NCBI GenBank assembly: GCA_035911135.1
Contig: JAMHWD010000003.1
Location: forward strand, 1 to 64,000
Direction: 5' to 3'
Source of the DNA: JAMHWD01 sp035911135
GTDB lineage: Bacteria > Pseudomonadota > Alphaproteobacteria > Micavibrionales > Micavibrionaceae
Length of the DNA: 64,000 nucleotides
The position numbers and the translations under genes were made by a program. Positions 22,885 to 31,486 of the stretch are shown piece by piece; position 1 is the stretch's first letter, and each line of letters opens with the position of its first letter. The notes beneath the pieces are model-generated. The model was not told the DNA's origin. It saw nothing but the letters and a program-made list of their open reading frames with translations, and made no database searches.

Positions 22885-23616
22885 TTAAAGATAAAGCCCT
22901 TTGCCGCCGCGCAAAACATCTTCGGAAATTACCGATGGCGTTCCATCTTCATTATGCAGCATCACGCCGGGATGCAGTATCGCCGGTGATTTCCGGTGCT
23001 TGAGCGCGCGCACGATCACGCGCGTGGCAGGTTGTCCGGCCTTGGTGTGTAGCGGGATAATTTCCGTGCGCCCGAAACTTTTTCCCAGCGCCAGAATAAT
23101 GCCGGGCAGCGCATCGGCGCGGTGAATAATTGTTAAACTGCCGCCGGATTTTACGTTATTGAACGCGCATTTTACCCAATCGGCAATGGTGATGTCCTTA
23201 TCCTCATGCATCAGGGCCTTGTTACGCGAAGGCTTGTCGGAATGGGTGAATTGTCCGGCCTCGCCATAGGGGGGATTACAGATGATGTGGCTGAATTTTC
23301 CGCCCTTGAAACCCCGGATATCGCCGGTGATGAAATCAGTATTCTTGCCCTCGTTATTCATTTCTGCATTTTGCCGCGCCAGATCAATATGATCGGCCTG
23401 AATATCAAGGCCGGTCAGGTGAATGCCCGGCACGCGGTGCAAAACACACAGGCCCGCGCTGCCCACGCCGCAGCCCAGATCAAGGATATGATCGCCTGCC
23501 TTGGCGGGGCAGGCGGCGGCAATTATCACGGCGTCCATCGATGTACGAAATCCGTTCGAGGCCTGATGCAAACGCACAGCCCCGTTCAAAACGGCGATAA
23601 GATTTTCTTTGGCCAT
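22885..23616 (-). CDS. TrmN6-like N6-adenine methyltransferase
   Basis: This resembles YfiC/TrmN6, which methylates A37 of tRNA1-Val using S-adenosylmethionine. The 243-residue product has the SAM-binding motif ILDLGCGVGS (44-53), an acidic post-II residue region, and the catalytic NPPY motif at 114-117, typical of N6-adenine enzymes. The C-terminal half has TRVIVRALK near residue 202. Substrate assignment rests on family resemblance only. Other small-molecule or RNA N6-methyltransferases share these motifs. Confidence 0.85.
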   Translation of the reverse strand: MAKENLIAVLNGAVRLHQASNGFRTSMDAVIIAAACPAKAGDHILDLGCGVGSAGLCVLHRVPGIHLTGLDIQADHIDLARQNAEMNNEGKNTDFITGDIRGFKGGKFSHIICNPPYGEAGQFTHSDKPSRNKALMHEDKDITIADWVKCAFNNVKSGGSLTIIHRADALPGIILALGKSFGRTEIIPLHTKAGQPATRVIVRALKHRKSPAILHPGVMLHNEDGTPSVISEDVLRGGKGLYL

Positions 23617-23664
23617 GAAGAAGTTCTAGCGGTTCTTAAGGCGCCCGGCAAAGATTTTATAAAA

Positions 23665-24537
23665 TCAGCGGTTATATTCAGAACGGCCCATGCCCGGCGC
23701 ATCCAGTTCGGAGAGGATCATCAGCTCAACCGGGCTGGAGACCAGGTTATTGATCGGCATGCGGTTATGGCCGCGGATGACGGGTGAATTGCCTGCATCA
23801 CTGACATAGAGGCTGCCCAGATTTTTATTTTTGATAAAAATATCAGATTCAGTGGGCGTAAATTCTTGCGGGATTTTGGCGGATGGTTTTTGGCGCACCA
23901 ATGAAGGGGACGGGGCGCTTGTGCCTTCATTGCCCTCAATCTGGAATTTGCGGTCAAAGAAATTATAGACCTCGGCAATTGTGCGCGGTGCGCCGGTCTT
24001 TGAATCATAGAACACATTGCGATTGGCGCGGGCTGCCTTGGGGAAGATATCGGCCGCAACCTGCAGCGGGCTTTCATCTTTTGCTTTCAAGAAGGATGTC
24101 GCTCCGCCTGCACCCATGAAATGCGCGAGATATAATTCGGTGGAGCCCACATCGCCGCCCCAGTTGGCATTCAGGAATTCTTCGTTTTCACGGGCAAATT
24201 CTGCCGCCATTTGCGAGGAAATTGCCGGATCCTTGCGAAGGCTCAGGATTTCCTTGCGGGATTTGCCGTCCGTTTCAATGCCGTATTTATCGCCGTGGCG
24301 CTCAACCATATCCAGCCATGTGCTTTCGATGAACTGATAAAGCCCGGTGGCGGAGCTTCCTTTTGCCTTGGCGTTGGGGTCAAAGCTGCTCTCGACCTTG
24401 GCCTGTTGCAGGAGATAGGAAAAATCAACGCCTGTGCTGGCGCTGGCTTCCTGAATGGCGTTCACAACGCCCTTGGAGGCCTGCGAGGCCAGTGATTTTA
24501 GCGCTGAATTCATGCCGGAATTGAGTAAATTAGCCAT
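23665..24537 (-). CDS. Lytic transglycosylase, SLT domain
   Basis: SLT enzymes cleave the beta-1,4 glycosidic bond in peptidoglycan. I start at ATG 24537 (MANLLNSGM). The 290-residue product has the SLT motifs: catalytic Glu49 in QAKVESSFDPNA, SSATGLYQFIESTWLDM (61-77), and ELYLAHFMGAGGA near residue 145. The N-terminus is a short amphipathic segment without a cleavable signal peptide. The C-terminal 90 residues are polar and unassigned. It may act during assembly of envelope machines as well as in turnover. It sits 48 nt from the methyltransferase gene on the same strand. Confidence 0.9.
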   Translation of the reverse strand: MANLLNSGMNSALKSLASQASKGVVNAIQEASASTGVDFSYLLQQAKVESSFDPNAKAKGSSATGLYQFIESTWLDMVERHGDKYGIETDGKSRKEILSLRKDPAISSQMAAEFARENEEFLNANWGGDVGSTELYLAHFMGAGGATSFLKAKDESPLQVAADIFPKAARANRNVFYDSKTGAPRTIAEVYNFFDRKFQIEGNEGTSAPSPSLVRQKPSAKIPQEFTPTESDIFIKNKNLGSLYVSDAGNSPVIRGHNRMPINNLVSSPVELMILSELDAPGMGRSEYNR

Positions 24538-24695
24538 AATATCATGTCCCAGTGTCAGTAAATTATCTAAAACCTGACATTGCAAGGGCCGTGCCAGAAA
24601 CGGCTTTCTGAGAACAAGAATTAGGGATTCATCTGTAATATCATTATGATAGAATAGAAGACCAGATCAAAAAAAGACAAGGATCCAAGCCTGCC

Positions 24696-26369
24696 ATGAC
24701 GATTTATAACCCCCCCGTTGCCGAGATGATATTCGCCCTTGAGGAATTGCATGGCTTTACCTCGAATAAGGCTGGGCCTGACATGATTGCCGCCATTTTA
24801 GAGGAAGCCTCTAAATTGGCTGCCGATGTGCTCGCCCCTTTGAATGTTGTGGGCGACCGCAATCCATCAAAGGTGGAAAATGGCAAGGTGACAACACCGC
24901 CCGGCTTCAAGGAGGCCTATGCCCAGTACCGCGATGGCGGATGGAATGCCGTGCCGTTCGAGGAAGAATATGGCGGGCAGGGCCTGCCATGGGCGCTGTC
25001 TTTCCCGGTGCAGGAGATGTGGCAATCGGCCAATATGGGCTTTGGTCTTTGTCCGCTCCTTAATCAGGCGGCTGTCGAGGCGATCTCGGTGCATGGGACG
25101 CAGGAGCAAAAGGATCTGTATCTGGCCAAGCTGATCTCCGGCGAGTGGACCGGGACCATGAATTTGACCGAACCACATTCAGGGTCCGATCTCGGGTTGA
25201 TCCGTTCCAAGGCCGAGCGCGCCGGTGATGGCACGTTTCGTCTGAAGGGGCAAAAAATCTGGATCACCTATGGCGAACATGATTTTGCCGAGAATATCAT
25301 TCATATGGTGCTGGCCCGGATTCCCGGCGCGCCGGATGATGTGAAGGGCTTGTCGCTTTTTATCGTGCCGAAATTCCTGCCCGATGGCGCCCGTAATGAC
25401 TTTCAATGCGTGGGGCTGGATCATAAATTGGGCATTCATGCTTCGCCGACCTGTGTCATGCAATATGGCGATAACGAAGGCGCGGTGGCCTATTTGCTGG
25501 GCGAGGAAAATGAAGGCCTGAAATGCATGTTCACGATGATGAATAATGCACGGCTTTCGGTGGGCCTGCAGGGTGTGGCAATTGCCGAGCGGGCGTTGCA
25601 GGCCGCCAGGGATTACGCCGCCCAGCGTGTGCAGGGCCGGTCCTTTGCCACAGGCGAGCGCGTAAGCATTGACCAGCACGCCGATGTCAAACGCATGATC
25701 CTGACCATGCAGGCGCTGGTCGAGGGCGCAAGGGCGCTGACCTATGAGGCGGCAATCGCACTGGATGGCGGTTTAGCAGGCGACAAGGCGGCGCAGGCTA
25801 AGGCTGATCTGCTGACCCCTATCGTCAAGGCATGGGGGACCGATATTGCGCAGGAAGTCACCGGACTTTGCATACAGGTGCATGGCGGCATGGGCTTTAT
25901 CGAAGAAACCAAAGTTGCCCAATATTACCGGGATGCCCGCATTCTGACGATTTACGAGGGCACGAACGGCATTCAGGGCGCGGATCTTGTCTTTCGCAAG
26001 ATCATGCGCGATCAGGGCACGGCCTTGATTGCGTATCTTGATTCACTGGCGGCGCGGGTGACTGCGGATGATGCAAAAATTCTGGCGCCATATTTTTCAG
26101 CCTTGAAAGATTGCGCGGCGCGGATTGGTACGCTGGGGCATGAAAAGAATATGGATGCGATTGGCGCTATGGCGGTTCCCTTTGGCAAGGCGCTGGGAAT
26201 TGTTGCTTCGGCTGCGCTGATGAGCAGGGCTGGCGATATTGCGGCTGATAAAGCGGCGGATGATTTTTATGCGCGCAAGATCAGAACGGCAAAATTTTAT
26301 CTATCTTCTATCCTGCCTCATGCCAAGGCGTGGCTGGAAATCGCCAATGCCAAACCGGATTTAGGGTAG
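24696..26369 (+). CDS. Acyl-CoA dehydrogenase
   Basis: Flavoenzyme oxidising acyl-CoA to enoyl-CoA. The 557-residue protein has an N-terminal helical domain beginning TIYNPPVAEMIFALEEL and a middle beta domain with MNLTEPHSGSDLGLIRSKA. The C-terminal helical domain has the catalytic Glu in ARILTIYEGTNGIQGADL (Glu about 421), and an extra C-terminal domain typical of the longer alphaproteobacterial family. Substrate range cannot be read from sequence. It overlaps the convergent Cys-rich gene by 9 nt at its 3' end. Confidence 0.93.
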   Translation: MTIYNPPVAEMIFALEELHGFTSNKAGPDMIAAILEEASKLAADVLAPLNVVGDRNPSKVENGKVTTPPGFKEAYAQYRDGGWNAVPFEEEYGGQGLPWALSFPVQEMWQSANMGFGLCPLLNQAAVEAISVHGTQEQKDLYLAKLISGEWTGTMNLTEPHSGSDLGLIRSKAERAGDGTFRLKGQKIWITYGEHDFAENIIHMVLARIPGAPDDVKGLSLFIVPKFLPDGARNDFQCVGLDHKLGIHASPTCVMQYGDNEGAVAYLLGEENEGLKCMFTMMNNARLSVGLQGVAIAERALQAARDYAAQRVQGRSFATGERVSIDQHADVKRMILTMQALVEGARALTYEAAIALDGGLAGDKAAQAKADLLTPIVKAWGTDIAQEVTGLCIQVHGGMGFIEETKVAQYYRDARILTIYEGTNGIQGADLVFRKIMRDQGTALIAYLDSLAARVTADDAKILAPYFSALKDCAARIGTLGHEKNMDAIGAMAVPFGKALGIVASAALMSRAGDIAADKAADDFYARKIRTAKFYLSSILPHAKAWLEIANAKPDLG

Positions 26370-27032
26370 AGGCGCTTTCGGGTTATCAAGCCTGCGGAAC
26401 GGATTTTCCTTGCCGACGGGCGGCGTCTGGCATCGCAGGGTGGCCGAGGACATGGCATGGCTTGTAATGCGGCCGGATATCGCGCCCTTGGATCGTTGCA
26501 CCAGCAGCGCATAATTATTGGCCACGCATTGGCAATATTCTTCCGGATCCATGCCGCCGTCATAGGTCATTGATCCTGTGCCGATGCATCGGTCATATCC
26601 ATGCGCGGCGGCGGCCGGGATATCAAAGCATTGATCCATGATCTTGCTCATGACGACAGTAAAATGCGCATCCGGACCATCTATGATGCGCTGATCCAGA
26701 TATTTACTGGACAGGCATTCGCAGTTGTAATGACGTTTGATGAGTGTGTTGTTCGTGCAGTAGCTTTCAAATCTTTTTGCATCTTGCAGCACTTCGGTCG
26801 GGATATCTTCGATGCTGTCATAGAGTTTTTTCGGCGGCGCTTCTTCTTCCGGCAGCTGGAGGCGATCAGCGGGCATGGTTCCGGGCTGGGTTTTGGGCGG
26901 AGGCCTGATGGGGGCCGGCTTACGTTCCTGAAACAGTTCTTCAGGCGCGGGTGCTTGCTGTGCATATGCTGCGGCAAGGGGCAGGGGCATTATAAGCAAG
27001 AGGGCAAAGGCCAATATTATTCTGGATCTCAT
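26361..27032 (-). CDS. Unknown secreted Cys-rich protein
   Basis: I do not recognise the family. The 223-residue product has a clear signal peptide (about 1-24, ending AAAYA), a Pro-rich linker (RKPAPIRPPPKTQPG), then a domain with eight Cys residues. These include two similar C-x-C motifs, NCECLSSKY near 107-115 and YCQCVANNYA near 167-176, each preceded by another Cys, which suggests an internal duplication with disulfides. Periplasmic or outer-membrane location is expected. It overlaps the acyl-CoA dehydrogenase 3' end by 9 nt. Confidence 0.8.
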   Translation of the reverse strand: MRSRIILAFALLLIMPLPLAAAYAQQAPAPEELFQERKPAPIRPPPKTQPGTMPADRLQLPEEEAPPKKLYDSIEDIPTEVLQDAKRFESYCTNNTLIKRHYNCECLSSKYLDQRIIDGPDAHFTVVMSKIMDQCFDIPAAAAHGYDRCIGTGSMTYDGGMDPEEYCQCVANNYALLVQRSKGAISGRITSHAMSSATLRCQTPPVGKENPFRRLDNPKAPLP

Positions 27033-27126
27033 GCCTTCATCCTAACATGAAACCAGATGCGGCGGGAGGGCATAAATAATAGCGCCATATTCTGCGCCTG
27101 CTTTTGTTCATTGCCCATAGAATGCA

Positions 27127-27152
27127 AAAACCGCCGTATTACGGGCGGTTTT
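27127..27152 (-). terminator. Terminator downstream of the HTH-coiled-coil gene
   Basis: A 9-bp perfect stem (aaaaccgcc 27127-27135 with ggcggtttt 27144-27152). Read on the minus strand it ends in TTTTTGC, 36 nt after the stop of the gene at 27188. Confidence 0.8.
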
Positions 27153-27187
27153 CACGAGGAGCATTTGTTATCCGAGAATTTCAGATT

Positions 27188-27757
27188 CTATTTCAGGTTT
27201 TTGACTTTTTTCCAAAGGCCCTGAAAATTAAAGGCGGCATCATCCTCGCCTTCGGCGGTAGCTTGCGCTGGCGCGTTTTCATTGCTGGTTTTCAGCTTCT
27301 TGACCATTTGCTCATCCAGTTTTTGCTGGCGGCGCTCGGCGGCCTTGCGCTCGCGCTCTTTGAGTTCTTCGCGCAGTTCCTCGGCCTGTTTCTGGCTGTA
27401 CTGGCTGGTGATCAGGACCTGATCGGCCTGGCGCTGCCAGCGGTCGCGCTGTTCCTTGAGGTCGGAGATCTGGTCTTGTGCGTTATAGAGTTGGTCTTCC
27501 AGCGCCTTGACACGCATTTTCATGCGTTCCATCTCCAGCATCTGCGAGGCTTTTTCAAGTTCCTGCTCGATGCTGCTGGCGGCAGCGGGTTTTTGGTTCT
27601 GGACGCCGAATGCGCGTTCTAGTTCCGAGACATCAATCAGACGGCGGCCATGCGCATCGATTTCATAGGAGAGCTTGCCCTTGTCCATGGCACGCTGAAT
27701 AGTGGATTTTGATTTGCCTGTGAGCTCGGCCGCTCTTTGTGCGCCAACTTTCGCCAT
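27188..27757 (-). CDS. HTH plus coiled-coil DNA-binding protein (KfrA-like architecture)
   Basis: Residues 1-50 form a helix-turn-helix of the MerR/excisionase type (MAKVGAQRAAELTGKSKSTI, then ELERAFG), as seen in regulators that read DNA through one small domain. Residues 60-150 are a long charged coiled coil rich in Glu, Arg, Lys and Gln. The C-terminus is short and acidic, then basic (FQGLWKKVKNLK). I choose ATG 27757 because AAGGA lies 8 nt upstream. Another ATG at 27763 is too close to the site. A 23-nt inverted repeat sits 48 nt upstream. The architecture resembles plasmid KfrA regulators, but homology is not shown. Confidence 0.8.
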   Translation of the reverse strand: MAKVGAQRAAELTGKSKSTIQRAMDKGKLSYEIDAHGRRLIDVSELERAFGVQNQKPAAASSIEQELEKASQMLEMERMKMRVKALEDQLYNAQDQISDLKEQRDRWQRQADQVLITSQYSQKQAEELREELKERERKAAERRQQKLDEQMVKKLKTSNENAPAQATAEGEDDAAFNFQGLWKKVKNLK

Positions 27758-27804
27758 CGTCATCTTCCTTGTAATATTTTAAGTATGAAAATGGCATATC
27801 ATAG

Positions 27805-27827
27805 TCAAACTTGAGGATCAAGTTTGA
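27805..27827. promoter_or_regulatory. Perfect 10-bp inverted repeat, candidate operator
   Basis: Arms TCAAACTTGA (27805-27814) and TCAAGTTTGA (27818-27827) are exact reverse complements separated by gga. Each arm is itself nearly symmetrical (TCAA-N2-TTGA). Flanking gcatat (27794-27799) and atatgc (27827-27832) can extend it. It lies upstream of the HTH-coiled-coil gene and has no T-run on either strand, so an operator is more likely than a terminator. Confidence 0.6.
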
Positions 27828-27875
27828 TATGCAAAAACCCAGTAAAAAATTATTGAAAACCCGGCAAGGGTTTGA

Positions 27876-28664
27876 TTATGCGGCTTCTTTTTCCAGACGC
27901 TCATTCAGCAGGCGCGTCAGGCGCTGCCATTGCGCACCGGAGAACAGATGCGCGTATAAAAACGGCAGCCAGCCTTCCTTGCGGAACATCAGGAATGTCT
28001 TGTCATCCATTTCGGCCAGCTTTTTCTCGTCAATGATTTTAAAACCGGAGAAATTGATGCGCTTTTGTCCTGCCAGATTGATCTGTGCCTCGCGGTCAAC
28101 GAGAAGCCCGCTCTCGGCCAGCGCCTTGCTGAACTTGATCGTCTGCTGGGCGGCGGCATGATAGGATTTGCAGAATTCGAGGGCGTTTTGCGCCAGCGTG
28201 CTGGGCTTGCCATCATCCGCAAAGAATTTCTGGTCGCCTTTTTCATCAACAACGCCATCGGCCATATCAACGCAAAGCGTCAATTGATCGCCCTGAGGCA
28301 TTTCCGAGAAGATGAAAGGATAGCGGCGGATATAGGCCGGGATGTAGGCATCTTCGGCCCATGTGGTGTTGTCCTTGTTCAGAAACAGGTTCTCGCTATC
28401 GCGCAGTCCCAAAATGGCCACAGGCGTAGCATTGCCATCTGGTGAGAAGGCGATTGGGTAGAAATGACAGATTTGCGGCATCTCGATCAGGTTCACCGGG
28501 ACGGCGTTCACGCCCTTGGTGAAGGAAAAGCCGAAATTTTTCTTCAGGCCCAGTTTGCCATGCTGCTTGGCATCCAGCGGCGCGGGGTTGTTGTAGAACA
28601 AGGGCAGATTTGCTGCCTTTTCTTTTGTGCTGCTGCCGTTACCTTTGTTGCTTGCCTTGGCCAT
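27876..28664 (-). CDS. SapC family protein
   Basis: SapC proteins were named from an S-layer-associated locus of Campylobacter and are common in alphaproteobacteria. Their biochemical role is unsettled. The 262-residue product has the family features VPVNLIEMPQICHFYPIAFS (about residues 55-74), AILGLRDSENLFL and the PAYIRRYPFIF segment. It has no signal peptide. The first 25 residues are basic and Ser/Gly-rich. The gene is followed by a weak stem (aaaccc/gggttt at 27857-27873), the inverted repeat and the HTH gene on the same strand. Confidence 0.88.
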   Translation of the reverse strand: MAKASNKGNGSSTKEKAANLPLFYNNPAPLDAKQHGKLGLKKNFGFSFTKGVNAVPVNLIEMPQICHFYPIAFSPDGNATPVAILGLRDSENLFLNKDNTTWAEDAYIPAYIRRYPFIFSEMPQGDQLTLCVDMADGVVDEKGDQKFFADDGKPSTLAQNALEFCKSYHAAAQQTIKFSKALAESGLLVDREAQINLAGQKRINFSGFKIIDEKKLAEMDDKTFLMFRKEGWLPFLYAHLFSGAQWQRLTRLLNERLEKEAA

Positions 28665-28795
28665 GATGATAAATCCTGCTATATGATTAGAGTGTACTAA
28701 ATTTCACGAATATGCCTGTGATGAAAGCAAAATTGAGCGTCCAAGGCAATTGCTTTATCGCAAAAAAATGCCCTAATCCCAAAATACAGCCAAAA

Positions 28796-28843
28796 TCATG
28801 AAAACTTCATGAAAAAACCCTCATTTATGGCGGGTTTTCATTT
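28796..28843. repeat. Inverted repeat and hairpin in the sapC-ugd intergenic region
   Basis: Within the 246-nt gap between two divergent genes, TCATGAA (28796-28802) and TTCATGA (28806-28812) form an exact 7-bp inverted repeat with a 3-nt spacer. Just downstream aaaaccc pairs with gggtttt around 28814-28837. These could be an operator and an attenuator for either divergent gene. No good promoter was identified here. Confidence 0.35.
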
Positions 28844-28910
28844 TCTTTGGCTAAGCAAATCATATAGAGTGTGACCACGTTACAAGCTTGATTTTGAAAG
28901 GTGTTTGAAT

Positions 28911-30263
28911 ATGCGTATCGGGGTGGTCGGAACGGGTTATGTCGGTCTGGTGTCCGGGACTTGTTTTGCAGAGTTTGGCACAGAGGTGGTCTGTGTCGAT
29001 AAGGATGAAGGCAAGATTGCCAGATTGAAAAAAGGGGAAATCCCGATATATGAACCCGGTCTTGATGATCTGGTCGCCAAGCAGGTCAAGGCGGGACGCC
29101 TGACATTTACCACGGATTTAAAAGAAGCGGTTCAGGGCGCAGATGCCATTTTCATTGCCGTGGGCACGCCGGCCAGTCGCGATGATGGCCATGCCGATAT
29201 GACCTATGTCTATGCTGCGGCCAAGGAAATCGCGCAGGTTCTGGATGGCTATGTCGTGATCGTGACCAAATCCACGGTTCCTGTCGGTACGGCGCGCGAG
29301 ATTGCCGCAATCATCAAGGATGCCAATCCCAAGGCGGAGTTTGATGTCTGTTCCAATCCTGAATTCTTGCGCGAAGGTGCGGCGATTAATGATTTCATGC
29401 GGCCTGACCGCGTAGTGATCGGGACGGATAGCGAAAAGGCCGCGCAGATTTTGCGCCAGCTCTATCGCCCGCTTTACATCAATGAAACGCCGATGGTTGT
29501 CACCACGCCTGAAACTGCAGAGATTATCAAATACGCTAGCAATGCTTTTCTGGCGACCAAGATCACCTTTATCAACGAGATTGCCAATCTGTGTGAAAAG
29601 GCCGGCGCGAATGTGCAGGAAGTTGCGCGCGGTATCGGTCTTGATGGGCGTATCGGCGGTAAATTTTTGCATGCCGGCCCCGGTTACGGCGGGTCGTGTT
29701 TCCCAAAGGATACGATGGCATTGACGCAGATCGGCCAGAAATACGGCGCGGCACAAAATATTGTTGAAACCGTTGTCTGGGTGAATGCCGAGCGTCAGAA
29801 ATCCATGGCCGAACGTATCATAAAAGCTTGCGGTGGTTCTGTGGCGGGGCTTCGTATTGCTGTGCTGGGTGTATCATTTAAACCCAATACGGATGACGTG
29901 CGCGAAGCGCCCAGCCTTGTCATTATTCCGTTGCTGCAGGAAGAGGGCGCGCATATTGCCGCCCATGACCCTATCGCCATGAAAGAAGCTGCCAAGCAGC
30001 TTGATGATGTTGAATGGTGCGCTGATGCCTATGAAGCCGCCAAGGGCGCGGATGCTGTTGTTATTCTGACGGAATGGAATGAGTTCCGCGGGCTTCATCT
30101 GGAACGCCTCGGCGATCTCATGAAAACCAAGCGCCTGATTGATCTTCGCAATATTTATAAAATTCCGGATATGAAGGAGGCTGGTTTTCATTATGTTTCT
30201 ATCGGCCGTGCCGAAGTCATGCCGGATAAGGTTGCTGAACTCAAGCAAGTCTCCAACGCCTAG
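28911..30263 (+). CDS. ugd: UDP-glucose 6-dehydrogenase
   Basis: Ugd oxidises UDP-glucose to UDP-glucuronate with two NAD+. I start at ATG 28911 (MRIGVVGTGYVGLVSG), which has GAAAGG 9 nt upstream. A TTG two codons earlier is less likely. The 450-residue product has the Rossmann motif GTGYVG and the VGTPASRDDGHADMTYV region. Catalytic Cys263 lies in GPGYGGSCFPKDT, and the protein has a C-terminal UDP-binding domain (LGVSFKPNTDDVREAPS). It is 12 nt from cysD, so it probably belongs to the PAPS operon. Confidence 0.96.
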   Translation: MRIGVVGTGYVGLVSGTCFAEFGTEVVCVDKDEGKIARLKKGEIPIYEPGLDDLVAKQVKAGRLTFTTDLKEAVQGADAIFIAVGTPASRDDGHADMTYVYAAAKEIAQVLDGYVVIVTKSTVPVGTAREIAAIIKDANPKAEFDVCSNPEFLREGAAINDFMRPDRVVIGTDSEKAAQILRQLYRPLYINETPMVVTTPETAEIIKYASNAFLATKITFINEIANLCEKAGANVQEVARGIGLDGRIGGKFLHAGPGYGGSCFPKDTMALTQIGQKYGAAQNIVETVVWVNAERQKSMAERIIKACGGSVAGLRIAVLGVSFKPNTDDVREAPSLVIIPLLQEEGAHIAAHDPIAMKEAAKQLDDVEWCADAYEAAKGADAVVILTEWNEFRGLHLERLGDLMKTKRLIDLRNIYKIPDMKEAGFHYVSIGRAEVMPDKVAELKQVSNA

Positions 30264-30275
30264 GAAAGTTTTTTT

Positions 30276-31073
30276 ATGTACCCGTATCTGGATGAACTTG
30301 AATCCAAGACAATTTATATTATCCGCGAAGCCTATAACCGCCTTGATCCTTTGGGGATGCTCTGGTCGATCGGCAAGGATTCAACGGCGCTTCTTTGGAT
30401 GGTGCGTAAGGCTTTTTTTGGGCGCGTGCCTTTCCCGGTTATCCTGCTGGATACCGAGATGGAGATGGATGAGGTCTATGCCTTTCGTGATCGCCTGATC
30501 AAGGAATGGGATCTGGATTGCATCAATCATCTTTGCCCGCCCATTGAGGAAATCGACCCGACCCTGCCGCCCAATACCCGCAGCGCCATGCGTAAGACCG
30601 AAGGACTACGCAGTTTGCTGGATCAGCACAACTTCAAAGGTATTATTGCCGGCATCCGCCGTGATGAGCAGGGCCTGCGCGCCAAGGAACGCGTGTTCTC
30701 GCCGCGCACGATGGATGGCAACTGGGACTTCAAGGACCAGCCGCCCGAATTCTGGGATCAGTATAAAACTGAATTCCCGGAAGGGTGCCATTTGCGCGTC
30801 CATCCGATTCTGCACTGGACCGAGATTGATATCTGGCGTTATCACCAGCGCGAAGGCATTCCGTATTGTGATTTGTATTTATCGCGCGATGGCATGCGGT
30901 ATCGTTCGCTGGGCGAGAAGAATATTACCTTCCCCGTCCCGAGTAATGCCGCCAGCATTGATGAGATTATCCATGAGCTGGAGACCACCAATACATCCGA
31001 ACGCGCCGGCCGCGCCATGGATAAGGAAACCGAGGACAGCTTCGAGCGCCTGCGTGCATCGGGGTATATGTGA
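30276..31073 (+). CDS. cysD: Sulfate adenylyltransferase subunit 2
   Basis: CysD is the catalytic ATP-sulfurylase subunit that makes adenosine 5'-phosphosulfate with GTPase CysN. The 265-residue product has the PP-loop SIGKDST (31-37), the VILLDTEMEMDEVYAFRD segment and RVHPILHWTEIDIWRYHQRE. It is shorter than the E. coli protein (302 residues) and lacks the usual PLYFA-type stretch, so it is a divergent branch. PAPS-reductase family members share the fold, but the cysNC partner supports CysD. Confidence 0.9.
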   Translation: MYPYLDELESKTIYIIREAYNRLDPLGMLWSIGKDSTALLWMVRKAFFGRVPFPVILLDTEMEMDEVYAFRDRLIKEWDLDCINHLCPPIEEIDPTLPPNTRSAMRKTEGLRSLLDQHNFKGIIAGIRRDEQGLRAKERVFSPRTMDGNWDFKDQPPEFWDQYKTEFPEGCHLRVHPILHWTEIDIWRYHQREGIPYCDLYLSRDGMRYRSLGEKNITFPVPSNAASIDEIIHELETTNTSERAGRAMDKETEDSFERLRASGYM

Positions 31074-31081
31074 CCGGATCC

Positions 31082-31486
31082 ATGAGAATTTTATTAAGCA
31101 TACTGATGATCGGATTTTCCTTTCCGGCGCTGGCGCATGATAGCCAGCCCGGAGAAACTCCATTGCAGCATTGCGCGAGCGAGGCCAGCCCCAAGGCTCA
31201 GTTCGCCTGTTACAATGAATTGTTTCCGGCGCTGAAATCGGCGCTGCAGCAGGCGGAAGAAAATGCGGTGCGTACGGCGATCACGTTGGACAAGGTTCAA
31301 AAAAGCGAAGGCGGCAAGAACAACCGCGATCTCGCGCTGGAAAGCCGCAAGGCCTATGATGCCTATGTTGAGACGGAATGCGGTCGCCGGAAAAATATCC
31401 ATATCGGCAGCGAACAGGGTTCTATCGCCGCGCTCGCCTGCCGGCTTTCCTTGATGCAAAACAGATTGGAGCTGTTACAGCCATGA
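31082..31486 (+). CDS. LprI/DUF1311-like secreted protein inside the cys operon
   Basis: The product has a signal peptide (MRILLSILMIGFSFPALAHD) and four Cys residues in a pattern like the lysozyme-inhibitor LprI domain (HCASEASPKAQFACYNELF, then ETECGRR and ALACRLSLMQNRL). I start at ATG 31082. A GTG at 31070 overlapping the cysD stop is possible. Its stop overlaps cysNC by 4 nt (ATGA), so it is co-translated with the sulfate activation genes, an unexpected partner. Function is unknown. LprI domains are also annotated without any lysozyme link. Confidence 0.8.
   Translation: MRILLSILMIGFSFPALAHDSQPGETPLQHCASEASPKAQFACYNELFPALKSALQQAEENAVRTAITLDKVQKSEGGKNNRDLALESRKAYDAYVETECGRRKNIHIGSEQGSIAALACRLSLMQNRLELLQP

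Noticed and set aside
31378..31482. Upstream extension of the cysNC reading frame
   Set aside because: This lies within the LprI-like gene in another frame. The ATG at 31483 with ATGA coupling fits CysN homologues.
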